Notes under the pieces: generated by a model
What the model saw: only the letters and a program-made list of their open reading frames with translations
What the model was told of the DNA's origin: nothing
Database searches by the model: none
Source: Azoarcus sp.
GTDB taxonomy: Bacteria; Pseudomonadota; Gammaproteobacteria; Burkholderiales; Rhodocyclaceae
Direction of reading: 5' to 3'
Assembly: GCA_031282905.1 (NCBI GenBank)
Contig: JAITCV010000188.1
Span: 1-13,693 of the forward strand
Length of the DNA: 13,693 nucleotides
Shown here: positions 6,523-13,693 of the stretch, piece after piece
Position numbering within the stretch: position 1 is the stretch's first letter
How the letters are laid out: each line of letters starts with the position of its first letter
Translations under genes and position numbers: made by a program

Positions 6523-6671
6523 GGTTTTCCCTTCATGCGCCATCTCCAGCGTAAAACCGTTGCAAGACGAAGCAATGCTCCGGCCATCTCCCTCGCCTCG
6601 TCCAAAGCGAGCCGCAAGCCCGTGGCAGTCCAACGCGGCCGAAGACCTGCATCCCGAAATGGCAAAAGCAG

Positions 6672-6692
6672 CTTTTCGCTTTTGACGAAAAG
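6672..6692. repeat. 7-bp perfect hairpin
   Basis: CTTTTCG (6672-6678) and CGAAAAG (6686-6692) flank a 7-base loop. The hairpin lies downstream of the metallopeptidase/VWA stop codon and upstream of the LRV genes. It could be a weak terminator for the former or a leader structure of the latter. There is no adjoining T-run on the - strand. Confidence 0.3.
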
Positions 6693-6705
6693 GTCTGGAT
6701 TGCGG

Positions 6706-6733
6706 CTTATCGAAAATCATCAACAGGTTGCAA
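6706..6733 (-). promoter_or_regulatory. Weak candidate promoter for the LRV genes
   Basis: On the - strand TTGCAA (6733-6728; four matches to TTGACA) is followed after 16 bases by GATAAG (6711-6706; four matches to TATAAT). It would give a leader containing the 6672-6692 hairpin. Matches of this quality occur by chance, so the call is tentative. Confidence 0.2.
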
Positions 6734-6779
6734 AACCGCAGAGACCGGCAGGCAAGACGGCGCGCTCGATCATCGGAAT

Positions 6780-7961
6780 TCATCGAGCGATCTTCATGCG
6801 TACCATCCGTCCCCAATCGGGGCCGGAGACGTGCGTTTCGTCCGCCGTAATGCACCAGATGACTGGGTAATCGCGCTCGGAGCCGAAATCCGTTTTACCA
6901 TCGGTCATGACGAGCACGACAGCGGGCGGGGTGGAAAATGCCTGTTCGGCGATGCGCTTGTCGATCCAGTCGAGGGCAGCGGGCATGTCGGTGCCGCCGC
7001 CGCCCTTGAGGGCGTCCTGATGGGCGATTTCCGCCATGACGGTTTCGCTCGCGGGCACATGGTCGAAGACCAGTGGCGTATATACCTCGGCATCGCAGGG
7101 AATGATGGTCAGGGTGCGGGGAAAGCAGACTTCCACCACACTCAGGATTTCGCCAACGAAACAGACCAGTCCCGCGTCTGCGATGGAGCCGGAGGTGTCG
7201 ACCACGATGGCGACATGCTCCAGCGCGCCCACCGCGTCCATGCCCGGCAGGTACACTTTCAGCACGCTGTTCCTGCGGTTGGGGCGCATCCAGTCGTAAT
7301 CGCTTTTTTCCAGCACGGTGAGGTATTCGGCCAGGAGCGCGCGCCAATTTTGCTCTGGTTTCAGGATTTCATCCAGATAACGCGCAATGCCCGCAGGCAG
7401 CGTCCCTTGCGTCATGCGCGCGGCCTGGGCGGCTTGCAGGATGAGACCGCGCGCCTTCTGGCGCAAGCGCGCGCGTTCTTCCGGGGTGAGGTCTTCCAGT
7501 GAAACTTCCAGAAGATCGGCGAGAAAATCATTTCCCAGGCGATTTTCAATGCCTTCCGGGAGTCGTTCGTAGACTTCTTCCTCGATCAATCCCTTGTATT
7601 GTTCGTCACACAGCCCGCCGGGCGGCAGGGAACCGCCTTCTTCCTTGATCATCAGGTTGATGACGTAATCGCAGGCGATGTTCCAGCGCCGGGGATGGCG
7701 CTCTCCCCGGCGAAAGGTGTGCTCGAAAGCCACATGCATGACCTCGTGTTTCAACAGCGCCACCTGTTCGTTCGCCTTGAGCGCCGCGAAGAACGTGGCG
7801 TTCACCAGGATGCGTATTCCATCCGTGCAGGCGGTGGCGCACCAGGGCGTATCCACGAAACCGGGGTCGAGATAGAACGCCAGGGTGGAAAAAAAGACAT
7901 CGTCACGGGAAAGCCGCACCTGCGCTGCGCTCAGGGCTTTTTTGGCCTTGTCGAGGCTCAT
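6780..7961 (-). CDS. Putative metallopeptidase with C-terminal VWA-like domain (DUF2201 type)
   Basis: The 393-residue protein has two parts. The N-terminal domain carries a zinc-peptidase-like HEVMH (72-76) with a following H81, then RRWNIACDYVINLMI (91-105), as in the putative metallopeptidase domain found in front of VWA-like domains. The C-terminal domain, about 248-393, has a full MIDAS set: DTSGS (255-259), the Thr of GGGGTD (324) and TDGKTD (353-358), so divalent-metal-dependent ligand binding is expected. No signal peptide or membrane segment is seen, so it is cytoplasmic. The start at 7961 is well supported: the ATG overlaps the stop of the upstream ATPase gene (ATGA) and is preceded by GGGAGGG at good spacing. 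The partner is surely the adjacent MoxR-type ATPase, since such pairs are known to remodel or insert metal into other proteins. Peptidase activity is inferred from motif only, and no client is known. Confidence 0.85.
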   Translation of the reverse strand: MSLDKAKKALSAAQVRLSRDDVFFSTLAFYLDPGFVDTPWCATACTDGIRILVNATFFAALKANEQVALLKHEVMHVAFEHTFRRGERHPRRWNIACDYVINLMIKEEGGSLPPGGLCDEQYKGLIEEEVYERLPEGIENRLGNDFLADLLEVSLEDLTPEERARLRQKARGLILQAAQAARMTQGTLPAGIARYLDEILKPEQNWRALLAEYLTVLEKSDYDWMRPNRRNSVLKVYLPGMDAVGALEHVAIVVDTSGSIADAGLVCFVGEILSVVEVCFPRTLTIIPCDAEVYTPLVFDHVPASETVMAEIAHQDALKGGGGTDMPAALDWIDKRIAEQAFSTPPAVVLVMTDGKTDFGSERDYPVIWCITADETHVSGPDWGRMVRMKIAR

Positions 7962-9058
7962 TTTTTCCCTCCCAGAAGCGCGGCGTGTTTTTCGACCCAT
8001 TGGGTATGCGTGCCGCCCTGAAGGAGCAGGGATTTTTTTCGGCGCACGAGATTGACGAAGAACGCGGCAAAGCGGATATCGAGCCTGTCGAGCCAGGCGA
8101 TGCAGTGCTGGCTCATGGCTTGGGCGCGCTGCTCATTCTTGTCGCCTTCCTGGATGACCCGGCTGGCAAGCGCCACGGTCGTCGCGTAACGCACATCGGC
8201 CTTTTCCGCGCACTGGGCCGATTTTCCCGCCAATATGTCGTCGATCTTCGGCAGATCCTGCTTCAGCGCGCGATAGGCGATGAATTCAAGGGCGACCCCC
8301 TGGCCCACCGCGCCCGCAATCAGAGTTTCGAGCACATCCTGGCCGGGCTGCGTCTTGAGGATGGTCGAGACCATTTCCCAGGAGCGGGGCGTGGCAAAGG
8401 CCACTTCCTGCGCGTTCTTGGCCGCTTCGAAGGTGGAAAGCAGATTCGGGCGGAACTGCAGGAAACCGATCACATCCCAGTCGATATCCTCACCCATCGC
8501 CCAGTCCGTCCAGGCATCCAGACTGGCTTCGGTTTTGACATGCAGCATCCGGTTGGCCAGCGGCATGGCAAGGCGAAAGGCCACGCCGCCATCGGTCACG
8601 CGATTGCCCGCCAGAATCAGCCGCCAGCCCTTTTTCAGTTTCGCCTCGCCCAACTGACGATCCAGTACCAGTTGATAGGCGGCCGCCTGCACCGAAGGCG
8701 GGGCGCTGGAGGCTTCATCCAGAAAAAGCACGCCGGCATCGGGCCCCCGGCTGCCCTCGAAGGGCAACCAGGTTGGCGGCAACCAGTTTGTCTTGGGCGC
8801 GTTCGGGTCGGAAATCAGGTCGGGAACCGGCAGGCCGCGCAGATCGACCGGCTCCATCTGGGAAAGCCGCACATCGATAAAGGAACCGTCTGCTTCCGTC
8901 CAGCCTTGAAGTTCCGCGGCCTGCCGCACGAAAGCCGATTTGCCGATGCCCGGCGGCCCCCAGATGAAAAGCGGCAGATCCGCCTGGAAGGCAGCGGCAA
9001 TGAGTTCGATCACGGAAGCTGCGGACAAGGGCAGGAGGAACGTGGAAACGGAGGGCAT
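7958..9058 (-). CDS. MoxR-type AAA+ ATPase
   Basis: The 366-residue protein is an AAA+ ATPase of MoxR type. It has Walker A GPPGIGKS (34-41), Walker B VLFLDEASS (110-118), a sensor-1 Asn in LILAGNR (152), a candidate arginine finger in AMPLANRML (170) and a sensor-2-like ATPRSWEM (222-229). The insertion between Walker A and B (MEPVDLRGLPVPD, then NWLPPTWLP) is typical of the MoxR group that works with VWA proteins. It is expected to form a hexameric chaperone-like machine acting with the VWA protein encoded next, with which it overlaps by 4 bases. The start at 9058 has AAAGG about 10 bases upstream. The family is firm; which MoxR subgroup it belongs to (a PA2707-like group is possible) would need a tree. 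Substrate unknown. Confidence 0.88.
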   Translation of the reverse strand: MPSVSTFLLPLSAASVIELIAAAFQADLPLFIWGPPGIGKSAFVRQAAELQGWTEADGSFIDVRLSQMEPVDLRGLPVPDLISDPNAPKTNWLPPTWLPFEGSRGPDAGVLFLDEASSAPPSVQAAAYQLVLDRQLGEAKLKKGWRLILAGNRVTDGGVAFRLAMPLANRMLHVKTEASLDAWTDWAMGEDIDWDVIGFLQFRPNLLSTFEAAKNAQEVAFATPRSWEMVSTILKTQPGQDVLETLIAGAVGQGVALEFIAYRALKQDLPKIDDILAGKSAQCAEKADVRYATTVALASRVIQEGDKNEQRAQAMSQHCIAWLDRLDIRFAAFFVNLVRRKKSLLLQGGTHTQWVEKHAALLGGKK

Positions 9059-9444
9059 GGTGAAAAGCCTTTCGGATGCTGTTGTTGGAGAGAAACATGA
9101 TGCAGACGAAGCATGGCAGATATATCGTCGTGCTCTGGATGAGGGGTTTGGGTTTATCCTTATCCTGTTATTTCTGTTCAGGATGTCTGGGGCGGATGTC
9201 GAACTGCGCCGCGCTTGAAATGTTTGAAATACGGCGGGGAACTGGTCGATTTCAACCCACAGCAGAGCAAAGAAACGCTGAATAAGTTGTTATTGAAATT
9301 GGAATATAGTTTATTTGTTTTCATGAATGGAAATATCACGGGATGAATCCAGGGTTTCCTTGACGAAGCAATGCATGCAATTCGTGGCAATCCAGCAGAC
9401 AGAAGACGATCAATATGCGGATCTGTCTTCCGTCCTCTCTATCT
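9059..9444. other. AT-richer intergenic region between pilR and the MoxR gene
   Basis: These 386 bases contain no gene I can support. The segment 9280-9330 is clearly AT-rich compared with the rest and probably carries the promoter of the MoxR operon, but no good -35/-10 pair stands out. A + frame open from 9143 to a TGA at 9344-9346 reads LKYGGELVDFNPQQSKETLN and then KLLLKLEYSLFVFMNGNITG. It looks more protein-like than random sequence but has no start codon with a Shine-Dalgarno. No clear terminator of pilR is visible. Confidence 0.45.
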
Positions 9445-10863
9445 TCAGTCCATCCCCCATTTCTGCAACCGATAGCGCAACTGTCGCAATGTCATTCCCA
9501 GTTTTTGCGCCGCCGCAGTGCGGTTCCAGCGCAATTCGTCGAGCGTGCGCAAGATCTGCGTCTTTTCGTCCCCGCCGTTGCCTCTCTCGTAGGTCATGGG
9601 CATGACGGTATTTGATGTTGTCATTGCCTCGCCGGTGAAGGCGCAAGCGCCGGACATGCCCGCGGACATGGAACCGTCGAGGCCGAGATCTTCCACGCCG
9701 ATCTCTTCGTCATCGCACAACGCGCAGGCGCGTTCCAGCAGGTTTTCCAGTTCGCGCACGTTTCCCGGGAAGGTGTATTGGCCCAGCGCCGCCAGCGCCG
9801 CGGCGGACAGGCGGCGGCGCGGGCTGCCGTCGCGTTCCGCCAGCCGCTTGAGCACATATCCGGCCAGTTCCGGAATGTCTTCCGGGCGTTCGCGCAGCGG
9901 CGGCACCCGCAAGGTAATGACGTTGATGCGGAAATACAAATCCTGGCGAAAACGGTTTTCCGCCACCAGTTGGGCCAGATCGCGGTGCGAGGCCGACAGG
10001 ATGCGCACATCGACCGTCTCCTCGGTTTGCGCGCCGACAGGCCGCACCGCGCGCTCCTGGATTGCGCGCAAGAGTTTTACCTGCATCGCCAGCGGCAACT
10101 CGGCTACTTCATCGAGAAACAAGGTACCGCCATGCGCGGCCTGGAACAGTCCATTCTTGTCGGTCTTCGCTTCGTTGAAACTGCCCTTGCGGTAACCGAA
10201 GAACTCGCTTTCCATCAATTCGGAGGGAATCGCGCCGCAATTGACCGCCACGAACGAGCCGGCGGCGCGCGCGCCCAGGCCGTGGATCAGGCGGGCGATG
10301 ACTTCCTTGCCCGTGCCTGATTCACCGTGGATGAACACCGGCGCCTGGCTGCGGGCAAGTTTTGCGATCTGGATGCGCAGGCTCGCCAGCGCCCGCGAGC
10401 TGCCCACCAAGCTGCGCCCCGCTACTTCGCTCTCATCGCCGCTTGCCTCGCCGCTCGTTTCCGGGCTTTTCAGTTTGAGAGCGTGGGAAACCAGTTCGCG
10501 CAACACCTGGAGTTCGATCGGTTTGGTGACGAAATCGAAAGCGCCCAGCTTGAGCGCACGAATCGCGGTCTCGATGCTGCCGAACGCGGTGATCACCGCC
10601 ACCGGCAAGCCCGGTTGACGGCAACTGATATGCTCGACCAGTTCCAGTCCGTCGCCATCGGGCAGGCGCATGTCGGTCAGGCACATGCGATAGCGGGCGC
10701 GCTCCAGACACGCGCGCGCCTCGGCAAGCGAACCGACGGCATCGGCGCTCAAGCCCATGCGCAGCAGCGACAATTCCAATAATTCGCGGATATCCTCTTC
10801 GTCATCGACCACGAGAACATCCCGGGCATCAACCGTCGTGTGGCGGCGATCTGCAATATTCAT
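9445..10863 (-). CDS. pilR: Type IV pilus sigma-54-dependent response regulator PilR (altered GAFTGA loop)
   Basis: PilR is the NtrC-family activator that, phosphorylated by PilS, drives sigma-54 transcription of pilin genes. The 472-residue product has a receiver domain (acidic pair D20/D21, phosphoacceptor D64 in LTDMRLPDGDG, T92, K114). Its AAA+ domain has Walker A GESGTGKE (180-187), Walker B GGTLFLDE (245-252) and arginine fingers in FRQDLYFRI, and the C-terminal HTH is NRTAAAQKLGMTLRQLRYRL (447-466). The context FFGYRK...GLFQAA and VKLLRAIQE is strongly PilR-like. Oddly, the sigma-54 contact loop reads GSFNEA (227-232) instead of GAFTGA/GSFTGA, although everything else is intact. The start at 10863 overlaps the pilS stop (ATGA) and has GGAG 8 bases upstream; an ATG at 10875 would add four residues. 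It is co-transcribed with pilS. Confidence 0.93.
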   Translation of the reverse strand: MNIADRRHTTVDARDVLVVDDEEDIRELLELSLLRMGLSADAVGSLAEARACLERARYRMCLTDMRLPDGDGLELVEHISCRQPGLPVAVITAFGSIETAIRALKLGAFDFVTKPIELQVLRELVSHALKLKSPETSGEASGDESEVAGRSLVGSSRALASLRIQIAKLARSQAPVFIHGESGTGKEVIARLIHGLGARAAGSFVAVNCGAIPSELMESEFFGYRKGSFNEAKTDKNGLFQAAHGGTLFLDEVAELPLAMQVKLLRAIQERAVRPVGAQTEETVDVRILSASHRDLAQLVAENRFRQDLYFRINVITLRVPPLRERPEDIPELAGYVLKRLAERDGSPRRRLSAAALAALGQYTFPGNVRELENLLERACALCDDEEIGVEDLGLDGSMSAGMSGACAFTGEAMTTSNTVMPMTYERGNGGDEKTQILRTLDELRWNRTAAAQKLGMTLRQLRYRLQKWGMD

Positions 10864-12392
10864 GGTTGGCTCCATCCGACCAGCATGAAATGGGCGCCTG
10901 GCCCATCATCCATTGATTCAAGACTGATACCGTTAGCATCAGCCAGTTCCCGGGCAATATATAACCCCAGCCCGGTTCCCTTGGCATGTGTCGTAAAAAA
11001 GGGCTCGAACAAATGAGCGCACGCCTCTGTGGCGATACCCGGGCCATCGTCGCGCACATGCAGCTTCACCTGGCCGTTGCCCATTGCTTCGGCATTGACA
11101 CGCACCGCGCCAGGCCGCCCGCTGCAATAGCGCCGTGCGTTGGTCAACAGATTGTCGAGAATCTGATGCAAGTGCGCGCGATCGACGCCCAAGGTGATCG
11201 CGGGGTCGATGTCGGCAGTAAACACCGCGCGCTCCCGTGGCCCGGCAAGACCATGGGTCTCGAACAGTTCATTGACGAAAGCCGCCAGCGGCACGGCTTC
11301 CGGCATGGATTGTTCGCGCTTTCCCAGGGCAAGCACATCGCGGATCATATGTTCGATGCGCAAGGAATTGTCATGGATGATCCGCGCCAGCCGCGCCTGC
11401 ATGTCACTGCGTTTTTCCTCGCGCAACAATTCGGCAGCCTGGATCACGGCCGAGAGCGGATTGCGGATTTCATGCGCCATGCTGGCGGTCAGCCTGCCGA
11501 GGGCGGCCAGTTTGTTCTGCTGCATGCTGCGCTGGATATCCTCCAGGTCGGTCAGGTAAAGCAGCGCATCCCCTTCGGCATCGATCACCCGGCAGCGCAG
11601 CAAACGGCGGTTGAACTGCCCCAGTTGCAGCAGATGCCCCTCTCCATCCGCGCCCACATGAAAGACGTCAACGAAACGCGGATCGATCTCGGGCAACACC
11701 CGCCCCTCGAGGCTATCGCAGCCCAACAGCGTGCACGCCGACGGGTTGGCCTGGCGCACCACGCCATCCGGCGCGAGAACAATGACTCCATCATGCATGT
11801 CGCGGATGATGCGTTCATTGACCAGTTCCTGCCGGGCCAAGGCCGCGCCACGCTGGATGGCAAGTTGGGCATTGGCGCTGGCGCGCAAGGCCAGCATGCG
11901 GGCAACGATGGCGATACCAAAAAAACCGATGCAGTTGAGCCCGATCAGGAAGAACTCCGTCGACCCCGTCCCGGCATAGACGCGCCAGACATTCTCGGTC
12001 AGCACCATGATCGTGGCGAACGCGGCCATCAGCAGCACCATCCGCCCCTCGGACACCAGGCCGAAACCGGCAAGCATGATCATCATCAGCTCCGGCATGC
12101 CGCTGGAAAAGCCGCCGCTCACCCACATGATGACGCTCAACACCGTCACGTCGATCACGCCCTGGAGAACCACCAGGCTGCGAAGCCCGAGCCGACTCTC
12201 CGCATCGGGAAAACCCAGCAGCAAGATGGTTACGGCATAAAACGCCACCACCACCTTGAACAGCCCCGGCCAGCCCTGCCCCAGATTCAGATCCGTGCCG
12301 ATAACGATGAACATCCCGGCGAGGACGAGGCGGAACAGGTTGAGATAACGCAGCGCCTGCCGCCGCGCCGGTTCCATGCCCAACTCACTCAC
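10860..12392 (-). CDS. pilS: Sensor histidine kinase PilS
   Basis: PilS is an inner-membrane kinase that phosphorylates PilR to control type IV pilin expression. The 510-residue product has about six membrane segments in residues 20-170, as in PilS. A PAS region follows at roughly 190-285 (NERIIRDMHDGVIVL, QANPSACTLLGC), then a HisKA domain with phospho-His307 in MAHEIRNPLSAVIQAAELL. The HATPase domain has an N box (QILDNLLTNA), G1 (DDGPGI), F box (LFEPFFTT) and G2 (GTGLGL). All catalytic motifs are intact. I chose the GTG at 12392: it overlaps the upstream stop by 4 bases (GTGA) and has GGGAG about 7 bases before it. An ATG at 12377 is the alternative. It lies directly upstream of pilR. Confidence 0.93.
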   Translation of the reverse strand: MSELGMEPARRQALRYLNLFRLVLAGMFIVIGTDLNLGQGWPGLFKVVVAFYAVTILLLGFPDAESRLGLRSLVVLQGVIDVTVLSVIMWVSGGFSSGMPELMMIMLAGFGLVSEGRMVLLMAAFATIMVLTENVWRVYAGTGSTEFFLIGLNCIGFFGIAIVARMLALRASANAQLAIQRGAALARQELVNERIIRDMHDGVIVLAPDGVVRQANPSACTLLGCDSLEGRVLPEIDPRFVDVFHVGADGEGHLLQLGQFNRRLLRCRVIDAEGDALLYLTDLEDIQRSMQQNKLAALGRLTASMAHEIRNPLSAVIQAAELLREEKRSDMQARLARIIHDNSLRIEHMIRDVLALGKREQSMPEAVPLAAFVNELFETHGLAGPRERAVFTADIDPAITLGVDRAHLHQILDNLLTNARRYCSGRPGAVRVNAEAMGNGQVKLHVRDDGPGIATEACAHLFEPFFTTHAKGTGLGLYIARELADANGISLESMDDGPGAHFMLVGWSQP

Positions 12393-12724
12393 TCGCGCTC
12401 TCCCTTGCGCGCCGCCCCGGCGCGCGCATGCGCCTCGCAACAGAAAAATTCCCCATCCACGCGCACGCCCTCACTCTCTGGAATATGCACATCGCAATAC
12501 GCGCAAGCCCGCATCCGTTCCACCGCCACCTCCCGGCGCGGGCCGCGCGGCGCATTCACGCGCTTGCCGCTGCCATGCAACAAGGATAAAATGCCACGCA
12601 GGCCGCGCAGCACGACGCTCAAGCCCCCCAGGCCCATGACGAGCACGAAGACGGCAAACAGGATGAACAGTCTGATCAACACAACCAACCCACGGCGACG
12701 GCACACAAACGGACAGTCTACCAT
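12389..12724 (-). CDS. PP0621-like small membrane protein with C-terminal zinc ribbon
   Basis: The product is a short protein with one N-terminal membrane segment (LIRLFILFAVFVLVMGLGGL). A basic linker (GSGKRVNAPRGPRREVA) follows, and then a C-terminal metal-binding-like module: CAYCDVHIPESEGVRVDGEF followed by FCCEAHA, i.e. CxxC plus CC..H. This matches the PP0621 family that commonly precedes pilS in beta- and gammaproteobacteria. Its function is unknown; position suggests a link to PilSR. The start is uncertain. The ATG at 12724 is the nearest upstream ATG (111 residues) with a weak Shine-Dalgarno, while GTG 12682 or TTG 12679 would place the membrane segment at the very N-terminus, as in relatives. 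The stop overlaps the GTG of pilS by 4 bases, so this is the first gene of a three-gene operon. Confidence 0.78.
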   Translation of the reverse strand: MVDCPFVCRRRGLVVLIRLFILFAVFVLVMGLGGLSVVLRGLRGILSLLHGSGKRVNAPRGPRREVAVERMRACAYCDVHIPESEGVRVDGEFFCCEAHARAGAARKGERE

Positions 12725-12784
12725 TACCCCACTTGCGTCGCGGGACGGCGGCTGGCACAGTGCGCCACCCTTGAGAGCCCGCCC

Positions 12785-13693
<909 letters not shown>

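Larger units (their letters stand above)
6523..6779. other. Intergenic stretch with a third LRV-tail fragment
   Basis: No gene is seen between the truncated LRV ORF and the metallopeptidase/VWA gene. On the - strand, around 6533-6566, a frame reads LQRFYAGDGA and then stops, resembling the LQRFCVENEE ending of the 44-residue remnant. The bases AAAACCGTTGCAAG occur at both 6553-6566 and 6408-6421. Homology fades beyond about 6570. The stretch may carry the promoter of the LRV genes. Confidence 0.4.

Noticed and set aside
5403..6554. A 383-residue + strand ORF opposite the LRV gene (Ser/Ala/Arg-rich repeats)
   Set aside because: The 78-bp period is a multiple of three, so absence of a stop in one repeat carries through all repeats; it is an antisense by-product of the LRV coding repeats with no start signal.
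6388..6855. A 155-residue - strand ORF that contains the 44-residue LRV tail
   Set aside because: Its first 110 residues overlap the end of the metallopeptidase/VWA gene in another frame and look random; only the last 44 residues have homology, and these have their own start with a Shine-Dalgarno.
7985..9100. A 371-residue + strand ORF antisense to the MoxR gene
   Set aside because: The opposite strand encodes a complete AAA+ protein with Walker motifs; no Shine-Dalgarno or family motif is seen in this frame.
9178..9390. A 70-residue - strand ORF upstream of the MoxR gene
   Set aside because: No Shine-Dalgarno, no recognisable motif, and it spans the AT-rich stretch expected to hold a promoter.
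12740..12775. Possible sigma-54 site (TGGCAC) near mtnA
   Set aside because: TGGCAC is not followed after five bases by the TTGC element, so it does not fit the sigma-54 consensus.

Overview
The window reads as a chromosomal segment of a GC-rich Gram-negative bacterium, most likely a betaproteobacterium. The basis is the PP0621-type gene / pilS / pilR chain of overlapping genes, a FlgL tail of proteobacterial type, and PepP, LplT and MtnA proteins of proteobacterial type. No taxonomic search was possible. Both ends of the window cut through genes: flgL at the left and mtnA at the right.

Left part (1-3900). The 3' end of flgL (hook-filament junction protein) and a small predicted lipoprotein run on the + strand and converge on a - strand pair, lplT (lysophospholipid transporter) followed by pepP (Xaa-Pro aminopeptidase). 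lplT has a plausible extended -10 promoter. The stretch 3878-4681 holds no intact gene. It is a mosaic of stem-loops, a dispersed-repeat-like element, the C-terminal remnant of an IS5-type transposase and a nested palindrome.

Middle part (4682-9058, all - strand). A pair of genes with a 4-base overlap encodes a MoxR-type AAA+ ATPase and a protein with an HExxH metallopeptidase-like domain plus a C-terminal VWA-like domain. Downstream lie a short leftover of a leucine-rich-repeat-variant (LRV) gene and then a full LRV gene with twenty 26-residue repeats in perfect register. The LRV genes look like a tandem family that has expanded and decayed. They may be partners of the MoxR/VWA pair or may only be neighbours.

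Right part (9059-13693). After a 386-base AT-richer gap comes the type IV pilus two-component system. It is encoded on the - strand as PP0621-like zinc-ribbon membrane protein -> pilS -> pilR, with 4-base overlaps at both junctions. PilR carries GSFNEA where sigma-54 activators normally carry GAFTGA or GSFTGA, which is the most striking single residue-level oddity here. Divergent from this operon, 60 bases away, mtnA (methionine salvage) begins and runs off the window.

The best candidates for something new are the MoxR / metallopeptidase-VWA / LRV-solenoid neighbourhood and the altered sigma-54 contact loop of PilR. The remaining genes look ordinary.
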